A DNA stretch of 35,646 bases from NCBI RefSeq assembly GCF_002104765.1, contig NZ_NCXM01000046.1, forward strand, positions 1 through 35,646, in the 5' to 3' direction. The notes under the pieces were generated by a model. That model saw nothing but the letters and a program-made list of their open reading frames with translations, did not search any database and was not told the DNA's origin. Below, one piece after another: positions 16,477 to 27,457 of this stretch. The position numbers were made by a program, and so were the translations under genes. Every line of letters begins with the position of its first letter. The stretch's first letter is position 1. The stretch is from Mycolicibacterium vulneris. Lineage in GTDB: Bacteria > Actinomycetota > Actinomycetes > Mycobacteriales > Mycobacteriaceae.

Positions 16477-18453
16477 CTAACCGGTTGACGAGTGCCGGCC
16501 CGAACCGGTGGGGTCGTCGTCCGGATCGGAGCGGTGATGGTAACCCCGCAGCGATTCACCGTCGGTGAAGTGAAGGCCCGCCGATCCGTTGTGGTGGCGG
16601 CGCGGCGGCCGGGTGGGCCGATCACCGGGCGGCATGGATCTGGGTGAGCGCCGCACCGCCACCTGGCGCAGGCGTTTGCCGCCGTCCACGTGAGAACCGT
16701 TGTGAGCGTAGCCGATTGGTTGAGCCTGCGCGGCCGGGCCGCGCCGCGGCACTCCGCTCGACGCCGGGCGCGGGCGTTCGACCGGCTGCCGGGGCTGCTC
16801 GGGATCGCTGCCCCGCTGGGCGTCGGGCTCGCGCACCAGGACGAATTCCACGTACTCGTCGTCGTCATAGTCGTCGTCGACGACGTCATCGTCGGGACCC
16901 GGATCGTCGCCGCCCCTGCCCGCCCACGGCGCGGCGCCCACCAGGAACAGCGCGGCGATGATCCCGAACAGCGCGATGAACGCCGGCAACAGCACCGACT
17001 GTGACATCGCGGCCGCGAACGGTTCGCGCAGGAACCCGGGCAACTGCAGGGTGAGCGCGTCCTCGCCGGCGGCGTCCCCGGACGGCTGCCGCGGCATCTC
17101 GGCGCTGATGCGCCACGTCATGAACGCGGCCATACCGGCGCTGCCGAGCACCGCACCGAGCTGGCGCACGGAGTTATACACCGCGGAGCCCGCGCCGGCC
17201 AGGTGTGGCGGCAGGTTACGCGTCGCGGTCGCGGTCAGCGGCGACCACACGAAGGCCATCCCGACACCCATCAGGAAGAACGCCAACGCCAGCCGCCAGA
17301 TCGGTGTCGTCGGCGACATCTCGAAGGTGAGCCAGGTCAGCGCGATCGCCAGCACCGAGAAGCCGAAGCCAAGCACCGGTTGAGGGTGGTATTTGTCGAC
17401 GATCTTGCCGACGAACGGCGCGAAAACACCATTGGCGATGGCCATCGGCGCGATCAGCAGCGCCGAGCGCGTGGGCGACAGCCCGCACACGGCCTGCGCA
17501 TAGAACGTCAGCGGCAGCATCATGGCCGTCGCGGTGAACGAGATGATGGCGACCCCGACGTTGCACAGGCTGAAGTCGCGGTCGCCGAAGATGATCAACG
17601 GAATCAGCGGCTCGTGGGCGTTCAGCGCCTGCCAGAACGCGAAGGCCGTCATGAGCCCGACGCCCGCGACAATCAAGGCCCAGATCCATGGTTCCCAGTG
17701 CGCGGCCTGCCCCTGCTGCAGCCCGAACACGATCAAAAGGATGCCGATGCCGGACAGCGCGACCCCGATCAGGTCGAAGCCGTGCGACTGGGTGGGCAGC
17801 ACCGGAATCAGCCAATACGCCAACGCCAGCCCGATGACGCCGATGGGGACGTTGACGAAGAAGATCCACTGCCAGCCCAGCCCGTCCACCAGGACGCCGC
17901 CGGCCAGCGGGCCCACCAGGCTGGCCACACCGGCGGTGGCGCCCCACAGGCTCACCGCGACGCCGCGCCGCTCCGACGGAAAGATCCGGGTGATGGTCGA
18001 CAGGGTCTGCGGGGTGAGCAGCCCCGCGCCGACGCCCTGTACGACGCGCGCCGCGATCAGCATCGCGGCGCTGCCGGCCAGCCCGCACCACACCGAGGAG
18101 ACGGTGAACACGACCAGGCCGAACAGGTAGAGGTTCTTAGGACCGAACCGGTCGCCCAGGCGCCCGGCCACCAGCAACACAACCGCGTAGCCCAGCAGGT
18201 AAGCGCTGGTCACCCACACCACGGTGTCGTAACCGATGCGCAGGCTGGCCATGATGGTCGGGTTGGCGATCGCGACGATGGTCGAGTCGACCATGATCAT
18301 GAAGAAGCCGATCATCATCGCCCACAGCGGGTTCCAGGGGTTCTGCGACTGCGGCGAGCTCCGGGTGAGAAAGTCCCAGCGGTTGGCGGCCCGGGCCGGC
18401 CCCGATCCCGCGCGCCCCGTTCCTCCGGGCGTGCGGGACGTAGCCGTGGTCAT
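16477..18453 (-). CDS. DHA2-family (EmrB/QacA) MFS drug transporter with long polar tail (Rv1250-like)
   Basis: This is a 658-residue, 14-helix major facilitator transporter of the DHA2 drug:proton antiporter family. Motif A is GRLGDRFGPKNLYLFG and motif C lies in GATAGVASLVGPLAGGVLVDGLGW (shown as GPLAGGVLVDGLGW). The acidic TM1 residue appears in FFMIMVDSTIVAIANP. After the last helix (near residue 510) comes an unusual hydrophilic tail of about 145 residues. It has an Asp-rich patch (PDDDVVDDDYDDDEY), then Pro/Arg-rich and Gly/Ser/His-rich sequence with no recognisable domain. The start is ATG 18453, preceded by GAGGTGG at suitable distance. The 5' extension upstream to 18600 is not protein-like. 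It is divergent from the Rv1249c-like gene, sharing a 272-bp control region. Substrate unknown. Confidence 0.9.
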   Translation of the reverse strand: MTTATSRTPGGTGRAGSGPARAANRWDFLTRSSPQSQNPWNPLWAMMIGFFMIMVDSTIVAIANPTIMASLRIGYDTVVWVTSAYLLGYAVVLLVAGRLGDRFGPKNLYLFGLVVFTVSSVWCGLAGSAAMLIAARVVQGVGAGLLTPQTLSTITRIFPSERRGVAVSLWGATAGVASLVGPLAGGVLVDGLGWQWIFFVNVPIGVIGLALAYWLIPVLPTQSHGFDLIGVALSGIGILLIVFGLQQGQAAHWEPWIWALIVAGVGLMTAFAFWQALNAHEPLIPLIIFGDRDFSLCNVGVAIISFTATAMMLPLTFYAQAVCGLSPTRSALLIAPMAIANGVFAPFVGKIVDKYHPQPVLGFGFSVLAIALTWLTFEMSPTTPIWRLALAFFLMGVGMAFVWSPLTATATRNLPPHLAGAGSAVYNSVRQLGAVLGSAGMAAFMTWRISAEMPRQPSGDAAGEDALTLQLPGFLREPFAAAMSQSVLLPAFIALFGIIAALFLVGAAPWAGRGGDDPGPDDDVVDDDYDDDEYVEFVLVREPDAQRGSDPEQPRQPVERPRPASSGVPRRGPAAQAQPIGYAHNGSHVDGGKRLRQVAVRRSPRSMPPGDRPTRPPRRHHNGSAGLHFTDGESLRGYHHRSDPDDDPTGSGRHSSTG

Positions 18454-18480
18454 CCAGCCCACCTCGTTTCGCTTCCGACG

Positions 18481-18565
18481 ATGCTGTTCAGACGTGTCGG
18501 CCCGGCTGGTCGACCGGCCCAACCCACGCAGGTGATACACCACGCGCGGGCGCGGTAAACAGCAT
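18481..18565. promoter_or_regulatory. Nested palindromes upstream of the MFS gene
   Basis: A near-perfect 16-bp palindrome GGCTGGTCGACCGGCC (18504-18519, one mismatched pair) lies about 50 bp upstream of the MFS start. It is flanked by an 8-bp perfect inverted repeat, ATGCTGTT (18481-18488) and AACAGCAT (18558-18565). These are plausible operators for a drug-responsive repressor, but no regulator gene is adjacent. Confidence 0.4.
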
Positions 18566-18725
18566 GAGGACCGACGAACGGCACGGACCGTCGCAGACAT
18601 CCAGCCCGCATTATTCCCGGTGAGGCAATAGGCCGGCAGCCAAGGACCCGGTCAGGGTGCATAACGCGTCGGTATTCGTCGCGGGCGCGTTAGCCTGGGG
18701 GAACGACATCTTGCAGGAGAGAAAT

Positions 18726-19505
18726 ATGCGGGCTCGACGGAAAAGGTCGCCGAACCGGTTCTTCACCATGCCCAACGCGGGACAGCAGCCAACGGCCAAG
18801 GACGGTCGACCCAAGATGTCCGCGCGGGCGTTGGCGCAGGTCATTGAGCGGAGTTCGTGGATCCAGGGCCCGGCCGCCGAGGCCTACGTGACCCGGCTGC
18901 GCAGAGCGCACCCCAATGCCGGCCCGGCCGAGATCACGGCCAAGCTGCAGAAGCGATACCTGGCCATCGTGACAGCCGGCGGCGTTGCCGTGGGGGCCGC
19001 CGCGACCGTTCCCGGCATCGGCACGATCAGCGCCCTGTCCGCGGCGGCCGCGGAAACGGTGACATTCCTGGAGGCCACCGCGTTCTTTGTGTTGGCGACG
19101 GCGGTGGTCTACGACGTCCCGGCCGATCACCGGGAACGGCGCCGCGCGCTGGTGCTGGCGGTCCTCGCCGGTGATAACAGCGAGCACGCCGTCGCCCAGC
19201 TGATCGGCCCGCGCCGCACCAACGGCGGCTGGATCTCCGAGAGCCTGGCCGCCCTGCCGCTGTCGTCGATGTCCAAGCTGAACTCGCGGCTGCTCAAGTC
19301 GTGGGTCCGCAAGTACACCGTGCGGCGCGGTGCCCTGCTGTTCGGCAAACTGCTGCCGGTCGGAATCGGGGTCGTGGTGGGTGCCATCGGCAATTACCTC
19401 GCCGGCAAGAAGATGATCCGCAACGCCAACAGGGCGTTCGGCGCCCCGCCGGCGCGCTGGCCCCGCGCGCTGCATCTGGTGCCCCCGATCCACGAAGCCG
19501 GCTAG
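18726..19505 (+). CDS. Conserved mycobacterial membrane protein (Rv1249c-like)
   Basis: This 259-residue protein of unknown function corresponds to Rv1249c. The basic N-terminus (MRARRKRSPNR) precedes a soluble segment (RALAQVIERSSWIQGPAAEAYV). A long Gly/Ala-rich hydrophobic region follows at about residues 78-128 (VTAGGVAVGAAATVPGIGTI and on), with a further hydrophobic stretch at about 203-230 (FGKLLPVGIGVVVGAIGNYL). ATG 18726 is chosen because AGGAGA (18715-18720) sits at ideal spacing, and TAGCCT (18691-18696) is a reasonable -10 further upstream. The in-frame ATG at 18657 precedes these signals and is rejected. It stands between the divergent MFS pump and kgd; nothing in the sequence assigns a function. 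Confidence 0.87.
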   Translation: MRARRKRSPNRFFTMPNAGQQPTAKDGRPKMSARALAQVIERSSWIQGPAAEAYVTRLRRAHPNAGPAEITAKLQKRYLAIVTAGGVAVGAAATVPGIGTISALSAAAAETVTFLEATAFFVLATAVVYDVPADHRERRRALVLAVLAGDNSEHAVAQLIGPRRTNGGWISESLAALPLSSMSKLNSRLLKSWVRKYTVRRGALLFGKLLPVGIGVVVGAIGNYLAGKKMIRNANRAFGAPPARWPRALHLVPPIHEAG

Positions 19506-19567
19506 CCCACGATCGGACCGCCCCCGGCCGTCGTAATACCCCCGGTCAACCTGGCGGATAAACGGCG

Positions 19568-19581
19568 AAAGGTTAGCCTTT
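19568..19581. promoter_or_regulatory. AAAGG-TTAG-CCTTT palindrome upstream of kgd
   Basis: This is a perfect 5-bp-arm palindrome in the 196-bp region before kgd. Its core AGGTTAGCCT matches one half of the mycobacterial IdeR iron box (TTAGGTTAGSCTAACCTAA), but the other half is not present. AT-rich -10-like sequences follow (TATAGA 19581-19586, GATAAT 19591-19596). It could be a kgd operator/promoter element. Confidence 0.3.
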
Positions 19582-19701
19582 ATAGAGCGGGATAATGGGT
19601 ACCGCCATCCGGGTGAGGTGTTCGGTCGTCCGGGGCCGACAAGGGTGCAGGCGGCGCGGGAATGCGCTTGCAGAGCAGAAGGATTGAGGCGAACTGCGGT
19701 C

Positions 19702-23418
<3,717 letters not shown>

Positions 23419-23427
23419 TCGGGGCTG

Positions 23428-23456
23428 ACCCGGGTGGGATTCTGCGACCCACGGGT
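23428..23456 (+). terminator. Hairpin downstream of kgd
   Basis: ACCC plus GTGGG (23428-23438, with a GG bulge) pairs with CCCAC plus GGGT (23448-23456) around a 9-base loop. It starts 10 bp after the kgd stop. There is no T tract, as is common for mycobacterial terminators. It would separate kgd from the SDR promoter. Confidence 0.45.
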
Positions 23457-23462
23457 ATCAGG

Positions 23463-23487
23463 GACCGCTGGTACCGGCTAGCCTCGA
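23463..23487 (+). promoter_or_regulatory. Promoter-proximal block of SDR copy 1
   Basis: This block contains the -10-like TAGCCT (23479-23484). It is similar to the block before SDR copy 2: 18 of 23 bases match by hand from GACCGCTGGTACC onwards. No clear -35 is seen. Confidence 0.4.
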
Positions 23488-23516
23488 CGCAAACGTGCCG
23501 ATAAGGAAGGGTGCTC

Positions 23517-24344
23517 ATGCAAGGGTTCGCCGGCAAGGTCGCGGTAGTGACGGGCGCGGGTTCAGGTATCGGGCAGGCGCTGGCCCTGGAGTTGGCCCGC
23601 TCGGGCGCCAAGGTGGCGATCAGCGACGTCGACCTCGAGGGTCTGGGCCACACGGAGGAACAGCTGAAGGCGATTGGCGCGTCGTTCAAGTCCGATCGGC
23701 TCGATGTGACCGAGCGCGAGGCGTTCCTGGCCTACGCCGACAGCGTCAAGCAGCACTTCGGCACGGTCAACCAGATCTACAACAACGCCGGCATCGCCTT
23801 CACCGGTGACGTCGAAGTCACCCAGTTCAAGGACATCGAGCGGGTGATGGACGTCGACTTCTGGGGCGTCGTCAACGGCACCAAGGCGTTCCTGCCGCAC
23901 CTGATCGCCTCCGGCGACGGGCACGTCGTCAACGTATCGAGCGTGTTCGGGCTCTTCGCGGTGCCCGGGCAGGCGGCCTACAACTCGGCCAAGTTCGCCG
24001 TGCGCGGCTTCACCGAGGCGCTACGGCAAGAGATGGGGGCGGCCGGCCACCCGGTGGCGGTGACCACGGTGCACCCAGGGGGCATCAAGACCGCCATCGC
24101 GCGCAACGCCACCGCCGCCGAGGGCCTCGACCAGGCCGAGCTGGCCAAGCTATTCGACAAGCGGCTGGCCAAGACCACCCCGCACCGCGCGGCCGAGATC
24201 ATCCTGGACGCGGTGCGCAAGAAGAAGGCGCGGGTGCTGGTCGGTGCGGACGCCAAGTTGCTGGACATCCTGGTGCGGCTGACAGGTTCGGGTTACCAGC
24301 AGCTGTTCGGGCCGGTGATGGGCCGGTTGCTGCCCAAGCAGTGA
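23517..24344 (+). CDS. Short-chain dehydrogenase/reductase, copy 1 (Rv1245c-like)
   Basis: This is a 275-residue classical SDR that oxidises or reduces an alcohol/ketone pair with NAD(P). The cofactor motif TGAGSGIG is near residues 13-20. NNAG lies in the QIYNNAGIAF segment. The catalytic serine is in VSSVFGLF, and YNSAK supplies the YxxxK pair, followed by HPGGIKT. ISDVD after the second strand suggests an acidic residue at the adenosine ribose and so NAD preference, which is inference. ATG 23517 follows AAGGAAGG (23503-23510) at good spacing; the ATG at 23511 is too close to that site. This copy, ending GRLLPKQ, looks like the direct equivalent of Rv1245c. It is followed 76 bp later by a paralogue. 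Confidence 0.92.
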   Translation: MQGFAGKVAVVTGAGSGIGQALALELARSGAKVAISDVDLEGLGHTEEQLKAIGASFKSDRLDVTEREAFLAYADSVKQHFGTVNQIYNNAGIAFTGDVEVTQFKDIERVMDVDFWGVVNGTKAFLPHLIASGDGHVVNVSSVFGLFAVPGQAAYNSAKFAVRGFTEALRQEMGAAGHPVAVTTVHPGGIKTAIARNATAAEGLDQAELAKLFDKRLAKTTPHRAAEIILDAVRKKKARVLVGADAKLLDILVRLTGSGYQQLFGPVMGRLLPKQ

Positions 24345-24367
24345 TCGATTTCGCCCTGCCGTAGCCG

Positions 24368-24390
24368 GATCGCTGGTAACGATTAGCGTC
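24368..24390 (+). promoter_or_regulatory. Promoter-proximal block of SDR copy 2
   Basis: TAGCGT (24384-24389) is a possible -10. The block matches the one before copy 1, suggesting the duplication included control sequence. GAGGGAG (ribosome binding site) lies at about 24408-24414 ahead of the ATG. Confidence 0.4.
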
Positions 24391-24420
24391 AAGCGGTCAA
24401 GCCGCACGAGGGAGTGTTGC

Positions 24421-25272
24421 ATGGATACGTTCGCCGGCAAGGTCGCCGTCGTCACCGGCGCGGGTTCCGGTATCGGCCAGGCGCTGGCGGTCGAGCTGGG
24501 CCGGGCTGGCGCCAAGGTGGCCATCAGCGACGTCGACACCGCGGGGCTGGCGCAGACGGCCGAGCAGCTGACGGCGATGGGCGCGGCGTTCAAGTCCGAT
24601 CGGCTCGACGTCACCGAGCGCGCGGCCTTCCTGACCTACGCCGACACGGTGAACGAGCACTTCGGCAAGGTCAACCAGATCTACAACAACGCCGGCATCA
24701 CGTTCATCGGGTCCATCGAGGACAGCCGGTTCAAGGACATCGAGCGGGTCATCGACGTCGACTATTGGGGCGTCGTCAACGGCACCAAGGCGTTCCTGCC
24801 GCACCTGATCGCCTCGGGCGACGGGCACGTCATCAACATCTCGAGTGCGCTCGGCCTGTTCTCGGCGCCCGGCCAGGCGGCATACGTGTCGGCCAAGTTC
24901 GCCGTCCGGGGCTTCACTGAGGCGCTGCATCAGGAGATGGCCCGCGCCGGTCACCGCGTGCGGGTGACGACGGTGCATCCCGGCGGCATCCAGACCGCGT
25001 TCGCCCGCAACGCCACCGCCGTCGAGGGCCTCGACCACGCCGAGCTGGCCAGTGTGTTCGAGGAGCAGCAGGCCAAGACGACCCCGCAGCGGGCCGCGCA
25101 GCTGATCCTCGACGGCGTGCGCAAGAACAAGGCCCGCGTCCTGGTCGGCCCCGACGTCAAGGCGATGGACCTGTTGGTACGGGTTGCCGGGCCGAACTAT
25201 GACCGACTGCTGGGCGGCCCCGTGATGAGCCGACTTCAGCAGGCCGTACACCGGCTAATGCCGAAGCGCTGA
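24421..25272 (+). CDS. Short-chain dehydrogenase/reductase, copy 2 (tandem paralogue)
   Basis: This is a 283-residue SDR very similar to the preceding gene: by hand, about four of five residues are identical over the first 170. It keeps TGAGSGIG, NNAG, the SSALGLF serine and YVSAK (YxxxK). The differences cluster in likely substrate-pocket positions (NSAK to VSAK, AFTG to TFIG, VFGLFA to ALGLFS). The C-terminus has about eight extra residues (SRLQQAVHRLMPKR). So the fold and chemistry are kept while specificity may have shifted. The start at ATG 24421 is supported by GAGGGAG upstream. It is convergent with lpqZ, with 18 bp between stops. M. tuberculosis has, to my recollection, only one copy here. 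Confidence 0.92.
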   Translation: MDTFAGKVAVVTGAGSGIGQALAVELGRAGAKVAISDVDTAGLAQTAEQLTAMGAAFKSDRLDVTERAAFLTYADTVNEHFGKVNQIYNNAGITFIGSIEDSRFKDIERVIDVDYWGVVNGTKAFLPHLIASGDGHVINISSALGLFSAPGQAAYVSAKFAVRGFTEALHQEMARAGHRVRVTTVHPGGIQTAFARNATAVEGLDHAELASVFEEQQAKTTPQRAAQLILDGVRKNKARVLVGPDVKAMDLLVRVAGPNYDRLLGGPVMSRLQQAVHRLMPKR

Positions 25273-25290
25273 CCCGGTCGATGAGCGCGG

Positions 25291-26160
25291 TCACCGGCCG
25301 AGTGGGTGCTCGGCCAGCCAGCCGCCCGCCACCGCCTGCGGGTCCGCGCCGGTGGCAACCTGGCGCCGCATCTCGACCAGGGCCGCACTGTCCAGCACGC
25401 CGGCCACTTCGTTGATCGCCAGCAACTGCCGATCGCTGAGCGCGTTGCGCCGATAGAGCGGCACCACGTTCTCGGCGCGGATCAGGGCGGGCTTGCCGTC
25501 GGCCAGCGCGACCAGGTCGCCAGGGGTGCCGGGATCGGTGGTGGTGGTCCACCCGGCGGTCAACTGTCCGGTCCGAATCGCGGCGAACATCGTTGTGCCA
25601 TCCGGGAATTCGCGTGGCGCGGGAAGCCGGCAGGATCCGATCGTCGACGGCTCTTGATGCCCGGCGACGGTCCCGACGACGAGGCCGTCGCAGTGTTGGG
25701 GCAGCGTGCTCAAGTCGGCGCTGACATCGCTGCCGCCCCACGCCTTTGCGGTGGGTTGACTCACCAGCAACACGGGCTTGTCCTCGGCGGCCGTCGTGTA
25801 GTCGCCCGCGACGACGCCCTCGGGCAGCGCGGCGATCATCGCGCGGTAGACGTCTTTGTCCGACATCGCCGTCGCGCCGGGTTGCAGGGCTTGCAACGTG
25901 CGGCCGGTGAACGCGGGAACGACGGTGAACGCGCCGGAATCCAACTGCGGCTTCGGGTCGGCCGCGGTCGCGGCCCGCGCGCCGAACCCGTAGGACCGTA
26001 GGGCGGCGACGTACACGCCGGCCAGCAGCCCCGAATCGGCGTCGGGCCGGGATCCGACCACCACTTCGGCGCGGGCACGATGGTCGCCGGTGTCGGTGGC
26101 GCAACCGGCGACGGTCAGCGCGCCGGCGAGCAGCGGCACCGCCAGCCTGCCGATTCTCAC
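25291..26160 (-). CDS. lpqZ: Osmoprotectant-type ABC substrate-binding lipoprotein LpqZ
   Basis: This is a 289-residue lipoprotein equivalent to Rv1244. The signal peptide (MRIGRLAVPLLAGALTVAGC) ends with lipobox VAGC at C20. The remainder is an OpuAC-type glycine betaine/choline-binding fold: VVVGSRPDADSGLLAGVYVAAL at the N-lobe, then FTVVPAFTGRTL, then NVVPLYRR and the C-terminal WLAEHPLG. The membrane and ATPase partners of such a transporter are not in this window, so it either works with components elsewhere or serves as a sensor. Translation begins at GTG 26160, overlapping the malic enzyme stop (GTGA), so the two are coupled. The pairing of a solute-binding lipoprotein with a malic enzyme is unexpected. 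Confidence 0.9.
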   Translation of the reverse strand: MRIGRLAVPLLAGALTVAGCATDTGDHRARAEVVVGSRPDADSGLLAGVYVAALRSYGFGARAATAADPKPQLDSGAFTVVPAFTGRTLQALQPGATAMSDKDVYRAMIAALPEGVVAGDYTTAAEDKPVLLVSQPTAKAWGGSDVSADLSTLPQHCDGLVVGTVAGHQEPSTIGSCRLPAPREFPDGTTMFAAIRTGQLTAGWTTTTDPGTPGDLVALADGKPALIRAENVVPLYRRNALSDRQLLAINEVAGVLDSAALVEMRRQVATGADPQAVAGGWLAEHPLGR

Positions 26161-27365
26161 CGCCCGGCGACGGAAGCGTCCGAAGCTTCCGTGGCCAGCG
26201 CGACCGCCGTGGCGACCGCTTCCCCGACGCGGGTGTCCAGGGGGCTGGGGACGATCCGGTCGAGGGCGAGGTCGTCGCTGACGACGGAGAAGATCGCCTC
26301 GGCCGCCGCGACCATCATCTTTTCGGTGATCCGGCGCGCGCCGGCTTCCAGCGCACCGCGGAACACGCCGGGGAAGGCCAGGACGTTGTTGATCTGATTC
26401 GGGAAATCGCTACGGCCGGTGGCCACCACCGCGGCGTACTTGGCCGCGATGTGCGGGTGGATCTCCGGATCGGGATTGGACAGCGCGAACACGATCCCGT
26501 TGGGTGCCATGGTCGCGATCATCTCTTCGGGGATTACGCCCCCCGACAGCCCCAGGAACACGTCGGCGCCGCGGATGGCTTCGGCCAGGCTGCCGGTCAG
26601 GCCGCTGGGATTGGTGCGCTGCGCCAGGGCCACCTTGACGTCGTTCATGTCGCCGCGACCGGTGTGCAGGATCCCGCGCGAGTCGAGCACGGTGATATCC
26701 GAAACACCCATCGCCATAAGGAGATTGGTGCACGCGATACCGGCCGCGCCGGCTCCGGACACCACCACCTTCAGCGAGGCCATGTCGCGGCCGAGCACCT
26801 TGCCGGCACCCATGAGCGCGGCCAGCACCACGATCGCCGTACCGTGCTGGTCGTCGTGCATCACCGGGCAGTCCAGCGCCTCGATGAGACGACGCTCGAT
26901 CTCGAAGCAGCGTGGTGCCGAGATGTCCTCGAGGTTGACGGCGCCGAACGTCGGCCGCAGCCGCACCAGGGTTTCCACGATCTCGTCGGGGTCCTTGGTG
27001 TCGAGCACGATCGGGATGGCGTTCAGCCCGCCGTAGGCCTGAAACAGCGCGCACTTGCCTTCCATGACCGGCAGCGACGCCGCGGGTCCGATGTCGCCGA
27101 GGCCCAGTACCGCGCTGCCGTCGCTGACCACGGCCACCAGCCGGTTCGCCCAGGTGTAGCGGGCCGCCTGGGCGTGGTCGGCGGCGATCGCCCGGCTGAC
27201 CTGTGCGACGCCGGGGGTGTAGGCGATCGACAAAGCGCGCTGGGTGTCCAGCGGGGACGTCAGGCCTACGGAAAGCTTGCCGCCTACGTGTGCCTCGAAG
27301 ATCTCCGCGTCGGAGATCACGCCCTGCTCGGCATTCGTCTGTATCGATTCAAGCAATTCGGACAC
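26157..27365 (-). CDS. NAD(P)-dependent malic enzyme
   Basis: This 402-residue protein is a short bacterial-type malic enzyme (malate to pyruvate plus CO2, reducing NAD or NADP). Catalytic and metal residues are recognisable: Y49 (AYTPGVA), K104 (MEGKCALF), E146-D147 (LEDISAP) and D171-D172 (MHDDQHGTA). The dinucleotide motif SGAGAAG is at 203-209, followed by the FALSNPDPEI block. There is no C-terminal phosphotransacetylase domain. It is distinct from the longer M. tuberculosis Mez, which sits elsewhere. GTG 27365 is the start. It lies 92 bp downstream of mdh on the same strand and overlaps lpqZ. With mdh and kgd nearby it forms a malate-centred metabolic cluster. Cofactor preference cannot be read with confidence. 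Confidence 0.93.
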   Translation of the reverse strand: MSELLESIQTNAEQGVISDAEIFEAHVGGKLSVGLTSPLDTQRALSIAYTPGVAQVSRAIAADHAQAARYTWANRLVAVVSDGSAVLGLGDIGPAASLPVMEGKCALFQAYGGLNAIPIVLDTKDPDEIVETLVRLRPTFGAVNLEDISAPRCFEIERRLIEALDCPVMHDDQHGTAIVVLAALMGAGKVLGRDMASLKVVVSGAGAAGIACTNLLMAMGVSDITVLDSRGILHTGRGDMNDVKVALAQRTNPSGLTGSLAEAIRGADVFLGLSGGVIPEEMIATMAPNGIVFALSNPDPEIHPHIAAKYAAVVATGRSDFPNQINNVLAFPGVFRGALEAGARRITEKMMVAAAEAIFSVVSDDLALDRIVPSPLDTRVGEAVATAVALATEASDASVAGR

Positions 27366-27372
27366 GCGCTCA

Positions 27373-27400
27373 AGGGTACTGACTACCCGTTAGTAGCCCT
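27373..27400. promoter_or_regulatory. Imperfect palindrome between mdh and malic enzyme
   Basis: AGGG-TACT at 27373-27380 and AGTA-g-CCCT ending at 27400 are inverted with one bulged base. Inside is GGGTA-CTGAC-TACCC (27374-27388), a 5-bp stem. It lies 7 bp upstream of the malic enzyme GTG. It could be an operator, an attenuating hairpin or an RNA processing site. Confidence 0.4.
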
Positions 27401-27457
27401 AATGGTGAGGTGGGTTCCCCCTGCCGATCCGGGGCGCCGCGGGGCTCGCGATCGCTG

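Noticed and set aside
16296..16889. Minus-strand frame reaching into the 16079-16476 gap, possibly a small gene
   Set aside because: Most of it is an out-of-frame reading of the MFS tail and the part in the gap has no start signal or conserved look.
17203..18558. 451-codon plus-strand frame opposite the MFS transporter
   Set aside because: Hydrophilic repetitive shadow of a transmembrane protein gene.
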